Positions 16,301 to 26,060 of a stretch of DNA of 64,000 nt are shown here, piece by piece (within the stretch, counting starts at the first letter, position 1; each line of letters starts with the position of its first letter). The DNA is from a bacterium. Lineage in GTDB: Bacteria; Electryoneota; Electryoneia; Electryoneales; Electryoneaceae. Made by a program: the position numbers and the translations under genes. The stretch spans positions 62,001-126,000 of the forward strand of contig JAHLLH010000007.1 in the NCBI GenBank assembly GCA_020444265.1. The letters are read 5' to 3'. Below the pieces are notes generated by a model. It was not told the origin of the DNA, searched no databases, and worked only from the letters and a program-made list of their open reading frames with translations.

Positions 16301-17071
16301 TCAGGCCACTTCTTCTTTCCCAGCCAACAGCAGGCTGGTGATCTCGCTCCAGCTTTTGAGGATGTCGTCGGCCATCGAACAGGGTTTGCAGGCGGCCTCG
16401 TCGGTCGCGCCGTCGAAACGGATCGCACCCATGCCGAGGTTCTTCGCCCCGAAAATATCGGTCGGGTCGAGGTCGCCAATGTGGACGATCCGGTGATAGG
16501 GGATGTCCAGTTTTTCGGCGGCGGTCAGGAACATCCGTGAATGCGGTTTGCTGACCCCCAGGTCCTCCGAATAGATACGGACCGGGAAAAGATCGAGCAG
16601 CCCCCACTGATCCAGCAGCTTGTCAATGCTGGTTCCACCGGAGAGACCGGTGTCGCAGATGAGGGCAAGAGGGAACTCCGCAGCGAGCTCCTTCAGCGCA
16701 TCCTGGACACCGTCCACCGGCACAGGCGGAACATCAAGCAGCACCGAGTCGATCACCTTGGCGAGCGACTCACGCGCACCCTCATCCGCGACCGGATGTT
16801 TTTCGAGCACCCAATCCGCCGCTTCGAGGGAAGTCAGCGTCCGCTGCTTCAGCCTCCAGGTCTCATGCCAGAGCTTTGAATACTCGTCCATCATCGCGAA
16901 GGCCGCTTCACGGCTGATCTCGATGTTGTGGCTCGTCAGCCAGTCGTAGACACGGTTCCGTCGCAGCTCCTTCCGCTCCTCGAAGGTCGTGTCATGGGCG
17001 ATTGTATTCCAGAAGTCCACGGTGAGGGATTCGATGATCCGACCGTGGAAACGGTGCTCGTTGTTGCTCAT
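16301..17071 (-). CDS. HAD-superfamily hydrolase with altered motif I
   Basis: 256 residues from ATG 17071, which has GAGGAAAGC upstream; the longer open frame is not needed. HAD motifs are visible: motif I VDFWNTIAHD, motif II ICDTG, motif III lysine in LGVSKPHSRMF and motif IV HIGDLDPTDIFGAK. In motif I the second aspartate of DxDxT, the general acid/base of phosphatases, is replaced by Trp. Such DxWxT proteins are a known minority of the superfamily and may have a different chemistry. A helical cap lies between motifs I and II. Isolated leftward gene. Substrate unknown. Confidence 0.85.
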   Translation of the reverse strand: MSNNEHRFHGRIIESLTVDFWNTIAHDTTFEERKELRRNRVYDWLTSHNIEISREAAFAMMDEYSKLWHETWRLKQRTLTSLEAADWVLEKHPVADEGARESLAKVIDSVLLDVPPVPVDGVQDALKELAAEFPLALICDTGLSGGTSIDKLLDQWGLLDLFPVRIYSEDLGVSKPHSRMFLTAAEKLDIPYHRIVHIGDLDPTDIFGAKNLGMGAIRFDGATDEAACKPCSMADDILKSWSEITSLLLAGKEEVA

Positions 17072-17166
17072 GCTTTCCTCGGATGTTGTGTTCGAGGGTT
17101 GGATGCAGAGGGGAGGGGGAGGTTGCATCAGGGAATAATGAAGCTGGCTCCATCATTTTGAGTCGT

Positions 17167-17306
17167 GTCATCCCCAGCTCCCATGTCCATCGCTAGATGG
17201 ACACCGCGAAGCGCCCGGGAGCGTCGGGGATCCCCCCGACTGTCGCAGATCGATGGAGATCCCCGACGCTCCTCTACCGTTCGGTCAGGTCGCCTGACCT
17301 GACCGA
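17167..17306. repeat. Partial ATCCCCAG-type element and a CTGACC hairpin
   Basis: Remnant with TCATCCCCAGC, GCGTCGGGGATCCCC and GATCCCCGACGCTCC, followed by a perfect 11-bp stem TCGGTCAGGTC/GACCTGACCGA at 17281-17306. It lies between two leftward genes. Confidence 0.65.
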
Positions 17307-17370
17307 GACATACGACAGGTCAGGAGACCTGCCGCAACTGTCCATAGCTGAGGGCCTGTCACAACGCCAC

Positions 17371-17862
17371 CTACTCCTCAAACCGCCATGGCTGGGTGAA
17401 GACCTGCGGTTTCGCGAGGCCGGGCGGGAAGGTCCACTGCTGGACACGCTGTACCATGCTGTCTGTCAGAACGTCGGCGGTGGGTGGGGTCCAGTTTTCC
17501 TGCATGACACGGACCGGGCCGATGGTGCCATCGGGGTAGATGGTAAATTTCATTGAGATGGTTCCGCGCAGCTCCTCGCCATAGGTCACGCGTGCGCGAC
17601 GGTAGAGGGCATCCAGCGCCTGGGTGCGGACGATAATTGTCTCGTCGCGTGTCTGGCTGGTAAACGTCGTCCCTTCCGGCCAGACAGGCCTGTCGCCCGG
17701 GATTTCACCATGCTCCATCTCTGGAAGCTGGCCATCCTGGACCATGTTCTGCAGAGCTTCCTGCTTTTCGTTTACAGCTTCCTTTTCCGGCTCTTTTTTA
17801 TCGCCGCATCCTGCAACCAGCAGGATCATCAGGAGTGATGCAATGGGGACCAGCTTCTTCAT
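17371..17862 (-). CDS. Lipoprotein with TonB C-terminal/AgmX-like domain
   Basis: 163 residues. Lipobox LLVAGC with Cys19, then a Glu/Lys-rich linker (20-55) and a C-terminal domain with GTISMKFTIYPDGTIGPVRVMQ and VQRVQQWTFPPG, the pattern of TonB-family C-terminal domains (including the AgmX/PglI group of gliding and motility proteins). It lacks the TonB membrane anchor and proline-rich spacer and is lipid-attached instead, so it is unlikely to be a classical TonB. Neighbour of a Cache-like lipoprotein on the same strand, 86 bases apart. Confidence 0.8.
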   Translation of the reverse strand: MKKLVPIASLLMILLVAGCGDKKEPEKEAVNEKQEALQNMVQDGQLPEMEHGEIPGDRPVWPEGTTFTSQTRDETIIVRTQALDALYRRARVTYGEELRGTISMKFTIYPDGTIGPVRVMQENWTPPTADVLTDSMVQRVQQWTFPPGLAKPQVFTQPWRFEE

Positions 17863-17948
17863 CCATCATCCACATGGTTTGTGTCTGGGGTAGCCCTTCC
17901 CTCAAGCGGGAGAGGATCCCTTATATCTATCCTGCGACCAGGGCTGTG

Positions 17949-18842
17949 TTACGGTTGCCGATTCATCTTCTGATTCGACGCTTCATCGAGTTGGGTGATC
18001 GCAAAGATCAGGAAATGATCTTCGAGGTATTCACGTCGAATCCACCCAATGTAATACTCCCCCTCAATCCCGTTCTCGCCTGCGCCACCCGCACCCAGGT
18101 CAACCAGGGTGTAGCGGCCGCTTCCTTCGGTGTTGGCGTACAGATCTTCGACCAGGGGCGTGATCTCACCGAATCGCTCGGTGTCGTACACATTCAGCCC
18201 GATCAGGGTTGGATCATAGTCGTGCACAATCTGCCCCAGGTCATCGAGCATGAAAAGGTGATAGCCGGTTGAGTCGCTGAAATCGATGTAGGTCATCGAG
18301 CGGTCGATCAGGGTATCCAGGGCAAGCCCGGCGAAGACCGCACCGACCACATTCCCCTGGTCCATGATGCTGCGATAGTAGTCGATCGCGCGACGGCCAT
18401 CCTCCTGGATGATCACTGGACCAGCGTCAATCCGTTCTTCACGGAGCACGCTGTCCACGGCCGGGATTTCGATACGGTTCACATCAACAAACCGTTCCAT
18501 CGAATCGGGGAAGACGTTTCGGACAAAGCCTTCCGCATCAATTACCCCGGACCACCAGACCCGGCTAGCCGATCCGTTCACCAGGCTGCTCAACGTCTGC
18601 TCTGTGCGTTCGACCAGGGGATTGAAGGGGGAGAGCGAAAGCTGGGCCAGGTTCAGATCGGTGCGAACAACATCGATCTGGAGAAAAAACTGGCTGTCAA
18701 AGACGATTGCCTGCGCTTTCAACGCTTCGGCGGGATCGCTCGGGGGATCAATCGGGCCGTCATTATCATTACAGCCCCCAACAAGCAGCATACTGACAGC
18801 GAGCAACAAGAGGATTCGTTTTCCATCTGAAAGCATCGTCAT
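17949..18842 (-). CDS. Free-standing Cache-domain-like lipoprotein
   Basis: About 297 residues from ATG 18842 (GGAG five bases upstream). Lipobox LLVGGC near residue 24. The rest resembles the extracellular Cache sensor fold of chemoreceptors and kinases: a long N-terminal helix, GVIDAEGFVRNVFPD, then GNVVGAVFAGLALDTLIDR and LFMLDDLGQIVHDYDPTLIGLNVYD. There is no membrane helix or signalling domain after it, so any ligand signal would have to pass through a partner. The assignment rests on pattern, not on a search. It is 29 bases downstream of the exchanger gene and probably in its operon. Confidence 0.65.
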   Translation of the reverse strand: MTMLSDGKRILLLLAVSMLLVGGCNDNDGPIDPPSDPAEALKAQAIVFDSQFFLQIDVVRTDLNLAQLSLSPFNPLVERTEQTLSSLVNGSASRVWWSGVIDAEGFVRNVFPDSMERFVDVNRIEIPAVDSVLREERIDAGPVIIQEDGRRAIDYYRSIMDQGNVVGAVFAGLALDTLIDRSMTYIDFSDSTGYHLFMLDDLGQIVHDYDPTLIGLNVYDTERFGEITPLVEDLYANTEGSGRYTLVDLGAGGAGENGIEGEYYIGWIRREYLEDHFLIFAITQLDEASNQKMNRQP

Positions 18843-18871
18843 GGCCACTCCGGGAAAACAGAGGCCCGGGC

Positions 18872-19810
18872 TCAACCGGGCAACAAAAAGACACTTACTC
18901 CAATGTAGGCGATATAGATCGCGAAGAGGAGGATTCCGACCAAACGGGGCAGGGATTGACGTATCGCGAGAAAACCAACCGTCAGCACAGTTAACAGTGC
19001 GAAGACGGCGAGGTCGAGACGGATCGGTTGGGAAGCCTGGATCGGGGTGATGGTCCCACCCGTTCCGAGCACCAGCAAGGTATTGAAAGCATTGCTGCCC
19101 AAGACGTTACCGATAGCGATGTCAGCCCGTCCACGCAACGCCGCAACCAGCGAGGCAGCCACTTCCGGCATCGAGGTGCCAATCGCCACAATCACGACCC
19201 CGATGACCCACTGGGAGACTCCGAACGCCTCTGCAATGATGACCGCGCCATTCACCAGGAAGCGCCCGCCGAAGAAGAGGAGCGCCAATCCAATCAGGAT
19301 CATTACCGAGGAAATCGGCGTGTTGAACCGTGGCTTCTCCGCCCCTTCGACTGGCACACGTCCTTCCTTCGCCCCTTTCAGCGTCAACCAGGTCGAATAG
19401 GCCATACACGCAAGCAGGATGATCCCCTCGATTCGGCTGATGTGACCGTTCCAGCCAAACCCGATCAACAAGACAAAAACCATGATGATGGTCTGCCATT
19501 CACCCTTCAGAGTGCTCTTGTGCAGGAAGATGGGACGCAGGATCGCGGCGAGGCCGAGGATCAGGCCGAGGTTGGCGATGTTCGACCCGACCACGTTGCC
19601 CAGTGCCAAGTCCGGCGCGCCTTGCAGGGAGGCGATCAGGGTGACAGCGAGTTCAGGCGCGGAGGTGCCGAAGGCGATGATGGTCGCCCCGATCACATAG
19701 GGTTGAACACGGTATCGTGCGGCGATCGAGCTACCGCCCTGAACCGTTGCCTCGCCTCCGAGCGCGAGCATGATCAGCCCTGCCAGAACCAGGAGTACTG
19801 CTGTCGTCAT
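18872..19810 (-). CDS. Calcium/sodium exchanger of the CaCA family
   Basis: 312 residues, about ten helices, two inverted alpha repeats. Repeat 1 has GTSAPE (48-53) and GNVVGSNIAN (71-80); repeat 2 has GTSMPE and GNVLGSNAFN. These glutamates and asparagines line the ion site. The plan matches bacterial YrbG-like inner-membrane Ca2+/Na+ or Ca2+/H+ antiporters. Calcium extrusion would fit a cell with many secreted beta-rich, probably Ca2+-binding proteins, but that link is inference. Confidence 0.9.
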   Translation of the reverse strand: MTTAVLLVLAGLIMLALGGEATVQGGSSIAARYRVQPYVIGATIIAFGTSAPELAVTLIASLQGAPDLALGNVVGSNIANLGLILGLAAILRPIFLHKSTLKGEWQTIIMVFVLLIGFGWNGHISRIEGIILLACMAYSTWLTLKGAKEGRVPVEGAEKPRFNTPISSVMILIGLALLFFGGRFLVNGAVIIAEAFGVSQWVIGVVIVAIGTSMPEVAASLVAALRGRADIAIGNVLGSNAFNTLLVLGTGGTITPIQASQPIRLDLAVFALLTVLTVGFLAIRQSLPRLVGILLFAIYIAYIGVSVFLLPG

Positions 19811-19935
19811 CGAAGAACCTGTTACCTGTGGATGCGGATCGACCCTTTGGGGAGCAAAGGTTCACGGAGTATACGTGTTCGGACGTCAGCAGGAAAGGGG
19901 GAGGCGGCGGGACAGGAGAAAGGGGACAAGAAGAA

Positions 19936-19961
19936 CGCCCGCTTCCGGGTGGAAACGGGCG
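19936..19961 (-). terminator. Terminator after the ferredoxin gene
   Basis: CGCCCG pairs with CGGGCG, with an inner TTCC/GGAA pairing after one mismatch. On the minus strand the stem is followed by TTCTTCTT. It is 26 bases past the ferredoxin stop codon. Confidence 0.65.
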
Positions 19962-19986
19962 CGAACATCCAGATCAACAGGTGTGA

Positions 19987-20616
<630 letters not shown>

Positions 20617-21345
20617 ATGAAACGATACCTGAAACCAGTTGTTTTACTTCTCAGCCTTGCATTGTGGCTCGGAGGCGAGCCAGCCTCACTGGATCTGGTA
20701 CGTCTCGGCCAGAGTCATGACAATGTTGCGGGTCTTGAGAGTGGGGAGGGATGGTGGGGCTGGGTCGTGCAGGAAGACAGCACCTCATCGTGGCTGCCTG
20801 TCGACCTCGAGGTGAGACGTGTGCCGAACAAGTACGATGCCAGTCTGCCACAGGATTTTCTCTTCGCAGGCTACCTCGATGGGAGCAAAGAGCCGATTCT
20901 TCGCAGCGGGTATTCCCCGTACGAGTTTTACGGCAAACCATTGTTCATGGTTCGTGGATGTCCAGGGTTCGATACCTCAATCGTCCAGACGGCGGACGGA
21001 TTTTTCCCGAACAGCGACTTGCTCTTGGACGAGGGGGTTGAACTCGAGCTGGATGGGCAAACCTGGCGTCTCTTCCTGCAAGCCGATTCCATCTCGGAAC
21101 AATGGGCGACCGGGATTCATGTGATGCTGGAGAATCCTTCGGGAGAAGTTCGTGAACTGGAATCGTTGCACGAATGGACGGTTTCTGTACCCTACAAAAT
21201 CCTCTGGGCGGGTGATTTGGATGGTGACGGTAAACTGGACCTGGTGCTGAACCGGGGCTACCATATCTGCATCTCCCCCTTCGCGCTTTATCTCTCCAGC
21301 ATGCCGGGCCGGGTCGCGGCGGAGTGCCGGATGACGGCCTGCTGA
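20617..21345 (+). CDS. Secreted protein with one FG-GAP/EF-hand-like loop, unknown function
   Basis: 242 residues from ATG 20617 (GAGGGG upstream). Signal peptide with hydrophobic core LKPVVLLLSLALWLG. The body is unrecognised; near the C-terminus it has AGDLDGDGKLDLVLN, the DxDxDGxxDL calcium-binding loop of FG-GAP/VCBS repeats, then a cysteine-containing tail. Two cysteine-containing segments suggest a periplasmic or exported location. The activator at 2315-5344 carries a related loop in its sensor part, but nothing else links them. The gene stands alone. Confidence 0.6.
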   Translation: MKRYLKPVVLLLSLALWLGGEPASLDLVRLGQSHDNVAGLESGEGWWGWVVQEDSTSSWLPVDLEVRRVPNKYDASLPQDFLFAGYLDGSKEPILRSGYSPYEFYGKPLFMVRGCPGFDTSIVQTADGFFPNSDLLLDEGVELELDGQTWRLFLQADSISEQWATGIHVMLENPSGEVRELESLHEWTVSVPYKILWAGDLDGDGKLDLVLNRGYHICISPFALYLSSMPGRVAAECRMTAC

Positions 21346-21690
21346 AGCGCGCACCTGTGCCGCGTTAATGGATGGCCCGGGCAGCGGGTCTCTCTCCCCG
21401 CCGTGTGTATGGATCACCGGCTCGCGCAAGGTGCACACGCCCCAATCGGACGATCAACGAGCATCGTCCTCGATCAAGGATATCCCCAACGGCCCCAACC
21501 CCAACACCTTGTCAGGAGGTTGCCGGGCGGGGGCTCAGCCTGGCTAATCGATCTCGGTCCTAGCGGGTGTCCTTCGCGGTACGACTTACAGGATGCTGGA
21601 CCCCGGGTCAGCTCGCCAAAGGCGAGTAAAGCCCAAGCTTGCCCGCCTGGTGCTGGATGACTGGCGGCCGAGTGCAAGGGAGTGAGTGAC
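21346..21690. repeat. Degraded type A repeat remnants
   Basis: A GGCCCGGGCAGCGGGTC fragment near 21376 and, at about 21520-21660, the right half of a type A element (GGTTGCCGGGCGGGGGCTCAGCCTGGC, GGATGCTGGACCCCGGGTCAG, GGATGACTGG) with an insertion of GCTCGCCAAAGGCGAG. No gene seen. Confidence 0.6.
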
Positions 21691-21693
21691 CCA

Positions 21694-21727
21694 ACAAAAC
21701 AGCCCCGCGACAAAGCCGCGGGGCTGT
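21694..21727 (-). terminator. Intrinsic terminator after frr
   Basis: ACAGCCCCGCG (21699-21709) pairs with CGCGGGGCTGT (21717-21727), 11 bp with a 7-nt loop; on the minus strand TTTTG follows. It closes the rpsB-tsf-pyrH-frr transcription unit. Confidence 0.88.
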
Positions 21728-21750
21728 ACATCTATCTGAACGGAAGCGCG

Positions 21751-22311
21751 TCAGATCTCGAGCACTTCCTTTTCCTTCTCTTCCATGATCTCGTCGATCT
21801 CCTTGATGTACTGGTCGGTGACATCCTGGACCTCTTTCAGCTTGCCGTGCATCTGGTCCTCGGAAATGTCGGAATCCTTTTCCAGCTTTTTCAGGTGATC
21901 GTTGGCATCGCGACGGACCTGGCGGACCGCAGTGCGCTGCTCTTCAGCGATACGATGGACGATCTTCACCATTTCCTTACGGCGTTCCTCGGTCAATTGC
22001 GGAATGGTAATGCGGACAACCGTTCCGTCATTGACAGGATTAAGACCGAGGTTGGCTTGGAGAATCGCCTTTTCAATGCCAGGGATGGCGTTCTTGTCGT
22101 AGGGTTGGATGACGATCAGCCGTGCCTCGGGCGCCAACAGGTTGGCGGTTTGTTCGAGCGGCATCTCCGTTCCATACAGGTTGATGGTAATGCCTTCCAA
22201 CAACCCGACCGACGCTTTCCCCGTCCTCAACTTGCCAAGGTTTTCACGAAACACCTTGACCGCTGTCTGCATCCGATCCTCTGCATCCAGAAGGATCTCG
22301 TCCATATCCAT
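21751..22311 (-). CDS. frr: Ribosome recycling factor
   Basis: 186 residues, standard length. Helical domain I and III strands with FRENLGKLRTGKAS and VRRDANDHLKKLEKD, and the compact domain II with PYDKNAIPGIEKAILQANLGLNPVNDG. Splits post-termination 70S ribosomes together with EF-G. ATG 22311 has GGGAGAGG upstream; an in-frame ATG two codons later is possible. Last gene of rpsB-tsf-pyrH-frr. Confidence 0.97.
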   Translation of the reverse strand: MDMDEILLDAEDRMQTAVKVFRENLGKLRTGKASVGLLEGITINLYGTEMPLEQTANLLAPEARLIVIQPYDKNAIPGIEKAILQANLGLNPVNDGTVVRITIPQLTEERRKEMVKIVHRIAEEQRTAVRQVRRDANDHLKKLEKDSDISEDQMHGKLKEVQDVTDQYIKEIDEIMEEKEKEVLEI

Positions 22312-22356
22312 GGCGAACCTCTCCCCTGATACCTGACCTGTTTCGAAGGGGGACCC

Positions 22357-23070
22357 TCAGGAAACGGTGGTCCCGATCTGCTCACCTTTCAACAGGGCCA
22401 GCAAATTGCCCCGTGTGGTCATATCAAACACACGCAACGGAATATCGTTGTCGTGGCAGAAGGTAATGGCTGTAAGGTCCATCACGCGAAGCTCTGCTCC
22501 AAGAACTTCACGATAACTCAGGTGCTCGAACTTCTTGGCGTCGGCGTGCTTCTCCGGGTCCTTGTCGTAGACACCGTCCACACGAGTACCCTTCAGCAGG
22601 ACATCCGCCTTGATTTCGCTGGCACGCAGGGCCGCGGCAGTATCCGTGGTGAAAAAAGGATTGCCGGTTCCTGCGGCGAAGATAACAATCCGTCCCTTTT
22701 CAAGGTGACGCATCGCCCGCCTTCGAATATACGGCTCCGCGACCTCGTCCACCGAGATGGCAGACATGACACGTGTCTGGATGCCGTACCGCTCGATGTA
22801 GTTCTGCAATGCGACCGCGTTGATGATGGTCGCAAGCATGCCCATGTGGTCGCCCGGGACACGTTCCATGCCACGGCCCGCGGCCTGCAGGCCACGGAAG
22901 ATGTTGCCACCACCGACAACGATACCCAGTTCGATACCGAGCGCTATGACCTGCTTCAGGTCCAGCGCAATATTGGTCAGCACTTCTTCGTCGAGACCGT
23001 AATGCTGCTTTCCGGCGAGCATCTCGCCGGAAAGTTTCAGCAGTACACGCCTGTAAGGAAGCTCACTCAC
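22357..23070 (-). CDS. pyrH: UMP kinase
   Basis: 237-residue amino-acid-kinase fold protein that phosphorylates UMP to UDP. Motifs: LLKLSGEML at the N-terminus, [10 protein letters not shown], and [17 protein letters not shown] at the UMP site, then [13 protein letters not shown]. Starts with GTG one base after the tsf stop, using a GGAG inside the tsf end, so the two are translationally coupled. It feeds pyrimidine nucleotide synthesis, as do carA and carB further on. Confidence 0.97.
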   Translation of the reverse strand: MSELPYRRVLLKLSGEMLAGKQHYGLDEEVLTNIALDLKQVIALGIELGIVVGGGNIFRGLQAAGRGMERVPGDHMGMLATIINAVALQNYIERYGIQTRVMSAISVDEVAEPYIRRRAMRHLEKGRIVIFAAGTGNPFFTTDTAAALRASEIKADVLLKGTRVDGVYDKDPEKHADAKKFEHLSYREVLGAELRVMDLTAITFCHDNDIPLRVFDMTTRGNLLALLKGEQIGTTVS

Positions 23071-23071
23071 G

Positions 23072-23923
23072 TCAGGCTCCTTCGCCCACCTTGAACCGGA
23101 GGAAACTGGAGACGGCGATGTCGGACCCGGCAGCCTTGGCGGCTTCCTTGACTCGGTCCGCGACCTTCATCTTCGATTCCTTGACGTAGATCTGGTCGAT
23201 CAGGCAAATCTCTTCAAAGAACTTGTTCAGCTTGCCAGTCGCGATCTTGTCGATGATGTTGTCCGGTTTGCCTTCGTTCTTCATCTGGGTGACGTAGATC
23301 TCTTTTTCCTTCTCGATCACGTCTGCCGGGACCTCGTCGCGGTTCACATACTGCGGAGCGGCTGCTGCGATCTGCAAGGTAAGGTCATGGGCCAGTTCTT
23401 TCGCGGCATCCGAGCCGGCACCTTCGCCGGTCAGCTCAAGCAGCACGCCGAGCATATCACCGGGGTGAATGTAGCTCTCGATGTGGCCGTCGGTCTTGAG
23501 GCAGCCCGCGCGACGCAGGGTGAGGTTCTCGCCCAGTTTGCCCGCCAGGGCGGTCACGGCGGTCATATCGAACGCATCCACCGGGATGATGCCATCCACT
23601 GCCTTGTCCGCGAGGCCTTCGGCCTGGGCGATATAGCCATCGACCATCTCGATGAATTCGTCGTTCCGTGCGACAAAGTCAGTTTCACTGTTGATCTCTA
23701 CGATCACGGCACTCTTGCCGTCCTCGGAGATCTTTACAGCGACACGGCCTTCGTTGGCTTCACGTCCCTGACGTTTGGCCGCGCTGGCCATGCCTTTTTC
23801 ACGCAAGTACTTGATGGCGGCGTCAAGATCACCATCAGTCTCGGCAAGCGCCTTCTTGCAGTCCATCATGCCAGCGCCAGTTTTCTGACGCAGGGCCATT
23901 ACATCTTTCGCGGAGATAGACAT
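23072..23923 (-). CDS. tsf: Translation elongation factor Ts
   Basis: 283 residues. UBA-like N-terminus ([19 protein letters not shown]) and the core nucleotide-exchange segments including [14 protein letters not shown], the EF-Tu-contacting TDFV motif. Nucleotide exchange factor for EF-Tu. Directly downstream of rpsB with 83 bases between them and coupled to pyrH. Confidence 0.97.
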   Translation of the reverse strand: MSISAKDVMALRQKTGAGMMDCKKALAETDGDLDAAIKYLREKGMASAAKRQGREANEGRVAVKISEDGKSAVIVEINSETDFVARNDEFIEMVDGYIAQAEGLADKAVDGIIPVDAFDMTAVTALAGKLGENLTLRRAGCLKTDGHIESYIHPGDMLGVLLELTGEGAGSDAAKELAHDLTLQIAAAAPQYVNRDEVPADVIEKEKEIYVTQMKNEGKPDNIIDKIATGKLNKFFEEICLIDQIYVKESKMKVADRVKEAAKAAGSDIAVSSFLRFKVGEGA

Positions 23924-24006
23924 CTCTTTTATCGCTCCGGTTTTACTGTTGTCCCGAAAAAAACGGGGAAGCCCTGTCGGCCGCCCCGTCGTTGCAGTCG
24001 TTCAGG

Positions 24007-24834
24007 TTACTTCTCACCCTTGCCAGAATCGCCCCGGCCTCCCTTGGAGGGGGCGGCGCTGCGACGGCGACGTGGGCCGCCTTTCGGCTTGCGTGGTCCG
24101 CGACGATCACGATCATCGGAGGCTTCCGGTTCATCCTGCTTCTTCGCATCCGCAACCGCGACACCCTCAATCACCGCATCGGTGAAGGTTTTGGTGATCA
24201 GGCCGATCGACTTGTACGCATCGTCGTTGGCCGGGATCGGGTAATCGATCGGGTCCGGGTCAGAGTTGGTATCAACAATCGCGAAGATCGGGATGCCGAG
24301 CTTGATCGCTTCACGGACCGCGATATCTTCCATCAGCGTATCGACGACAAAGATGGCGCCGGGGAGACGCTTCATGTGACGGATACCGCTGAGGTTCAGC
24401 TCGAGCTTCGCCTTCTGGCTATCCATCGAAAGGCGTTCTTTTTTCGTAAGCGAATCGTAGGTGCCGTCGACACCCTTCTTCTCGATCGCTTCCAGCTTCT
24501 TGATCGACTTGCGCATGGTCGAGAAGTTGGTCAACATGCCGCCGAGCCAGCGCTCGTTGACATAAGGCATGCCGGCGCGGGTCGCCTCGGCCTTCATGAT
24601 ATCGCGAGCCTGCTTCTTGGTGCCGATATAAAGGATGCTGTCACCCTTCGCGGCAATGTCGGCGGCCTTGGTGTAGGCGGCTTCGAGCAGACCGAGTGTT
24701 TTGTTCAGATCGATGATGTAGATGCCGTTCTTCTCCATGAAGATGTACGGCTTCATCTTCGGATTCCAACGGCGGGTGAGGTGCCCGAAATGGGACCCCG
24801 CGAGGATCAACTGCTGGACGGTTACCCTGGCCAT
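24007..24834 (-). CDS. rpsB: Small ribosomal subunit protein S2 with basic C-terminal extension
   Basis: 275 residues. The conserved S2 body runs from QQLILAGSHFGHLTRRWNPKMKPYI through LPGAIFVVDTLMEDIAVREAIKLGIPIFAIVDTNSDP to about residue 225. It is followed by roughly 50 residues rich in Arg, Lys, Gly and Pro (KKQDEPEASDDRDRRGPRKP onward), longer than the usual S2 end. ATG 24834 has AAAGGAAC upstream. First gene of rpsB-tsf-pyrH-frr. Confidence 0.97.
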   Translation of the reverse strand: MARVTVQQLILAGSHFGHLTRRWNPKMKPYIFMEKNGIYIIDLNKTLGLLEAAYTKAADIAAKGDSILYIGTKKQARDIMKAEATRAGMPYVNERWLGGMLTNFSTMRKSIKKLEAIEKKGVDGTYDSLTKKERLSMDSQKAKLELNLSGIRHMKRLPGAIFVVDTLMEDIAVREAIKLGIPIFAIVDTNSDPDPIDYPIPANDDAYKSIGLITKTFTDAVIEGVAVADAKKQDEPEASDDRDRRGPRKPKGGPRRRRSAAPSKGGRGDSGKGEK

Positions 24835-25065
24835 GCGTGTTCCTTTCTCTGGCCCTCACCGGCGCGATAGCAGGGGTATCCGCGGACAACGGATCTACCC
24901 TTGGCCGGATGGCTTGGACCGGTTGGTCGAATGTGTCCGACATCCGTGACGCGTTATCGCGTCCATTCCATCACAATGCGTCTGCCCGAGGAGGGTGACC
25001 TCGAAGCAGCGCTCTTCTTTGTCAAACGGCCCCGGATGGATATCCACCCTGGGGCTACCTGCAGA

Positions 25066-25090
25066 AATCGGGAGCACAGGGCTCCCGATT
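25066..25090 (-). terminator. Hairpin between rpsI and rpsB
   Basis: AATCGGGAGC/GCTCCCGATT, 10-bp stem, 5-nt loop, in the 321-base gap between rpsI and rpsB. On the minus strand it is followed by TCTGC rather than a clear T tract, so it may be a weak terminator or part of the rpsB leader. The rest of the gap holds no gene and could carry the S2 autoregulatory leader; I could not identify its structure. Confidence 0.55.
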
Positions 25091-25155
25091 CTCTGGAACC
25101 ACAAAAAAGTATCCAATCATACCACCCCATCGAAGAGAGGATGGCATAAGCGGGC

Positions 25156-25557
25156 TTAACGCTTCGAGAACTGGTACTTCTTACGGGCGCCCGGCTGGCC
25201 GTACTTTTTACGTTCCTTCTCACGCGGGTCGCGTGTCAGGAAGCCATTGCGGCGCAGCATGGAACGCAGCTCTTCGTCCGTCTTGACCAGGCAACGGCTG
25301 ATGCCGAGGCGCAGCGCGCCAGCCTGACCGGAAAGTCCGCCACCACTGCAGACAGCATAGATGTCGTACTTGCCGACACCTTCCATCATTGCGAGCGGCT
25401 GCTCAATCACCTGGCGCAGGATGTCGCGCTTGAAGTGACCCAGCAGGGACTTGCCATTGACGACGACGTCGCCCTTGCCCGGAGCGAGCCAGACCTTTGC
25501 GATCGAGGTCTTGCGGCGTCCGGTTGCATACACAGAATTGACAGGAATCTTCGCCAT
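25156..25557 (-). CDS. rpsI: Small ribosomal subunit protein S9
   Basis: 133 residues. N-terminal YATGRRKTSIAKVWL, central GGGLSGQAGALRLGISRCLV, and the conserved basic end RDPREKERKKYGQPGARKKYQFSKR that contacts P-site tRNA. Nine bases after rplM. Confidence 0.97.
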   Translation of the reverse strand: MAKIPVNSVYATGRRKTSIAKVWLAPGKGDVVVNGKSLLGHFKRDILRQVIEQPLAMMEGVGKYDIYAVCSGGGLSGQAGALRLGISRCLVKTDEELRSMLRRNGFLTRDPREKERKKYGQPGARKKYQFSKR

Positions 25558-25566
25558 GAATCTCTC

Positions 25567-25995
25567 TTACAACGGTAACGGTTCTGGCTTCTGGGCGGCA
25601 TGCGGGTGTTCTTCGCCCGCGTACACCTTCAGCTTCTTGATCTGACGGCGGCCCAACGGCCCCTTCGGCAGCATGCCCCAGACAGCGCGACGGATCACAC
25701 GGTCCGGATGCTTCTCGAGCATCTCGTGCAGCATGGTTGTACGCATCCCACCGGGATAGCCGGTGTGACGGTAATACTTCTTCTGCAAGGCCTTGTTGCC
25801 GGTCACCTTGACCTTTTCGGCATTGGTGACAATGACAAAGTCCCCACCATCCACATGGGGGCTGAATGTCGGCTTATGCTTGCCGCGCAGCACCATGGCG
25901 ATGCGGGTCGACAGACGGCCCAGGACAAGGTCCTCGGCATCGACCACGAACCAGTTGCGCTCGACGGTCTCTTTGTTTAAATGAGCGGTCTTCAC
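25567..25995 (-). CDS. rplM: Large ribosomal subunit protein L13
   Basis: 142 residues from GTG 25995, giving [20 protein letters not shown], close to the usual L13 start (MKTF...). AGGTGG lies five bases upstream of this GTG; the frame continues to GTG 26004, which would overlap that ribosome site, so the shorter form is preferred. Conserved [18 protein letters not shown] and HTGYPGGMR are present. First gene of rplM-rpsI. Confidence 0.96.
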   Translation of the reverse strand: MKTAHLNKETVERNWFVVDAEDLVLGRLSTRIAMVLRGKHKPTFSPHVDGGDFVIVTNAEKVKVTGNKALQKKYYRHTGYPGGMRTTMLHEMLEKHPDRVIRRAVWGMLPKGPLGRRQIKKLKVYAGEEHPHAAQKPEPLPL

Positions 25996-26031
25996 GATAT
26001 CCACCTACATGAACCCGATTTCAAGCCCGAA

Positions 26032-26060
26032 AATATAGAATTAGACAGGCTTCGAGTCAA
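26032..26060 (-). promoter_or_regulatory. Sigma-70 promoter of rplM-rpsI
   Basis: On the minus strand TTGACT (26060-26055), a 17-base spacer and TATATT (26037-26032). Predicted start near 26025, about 30 bases ahead of the rplM start codon. It is the best housekeeping promoter in the window and follows the classical -35/-10 form. Confidence 0.75.
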
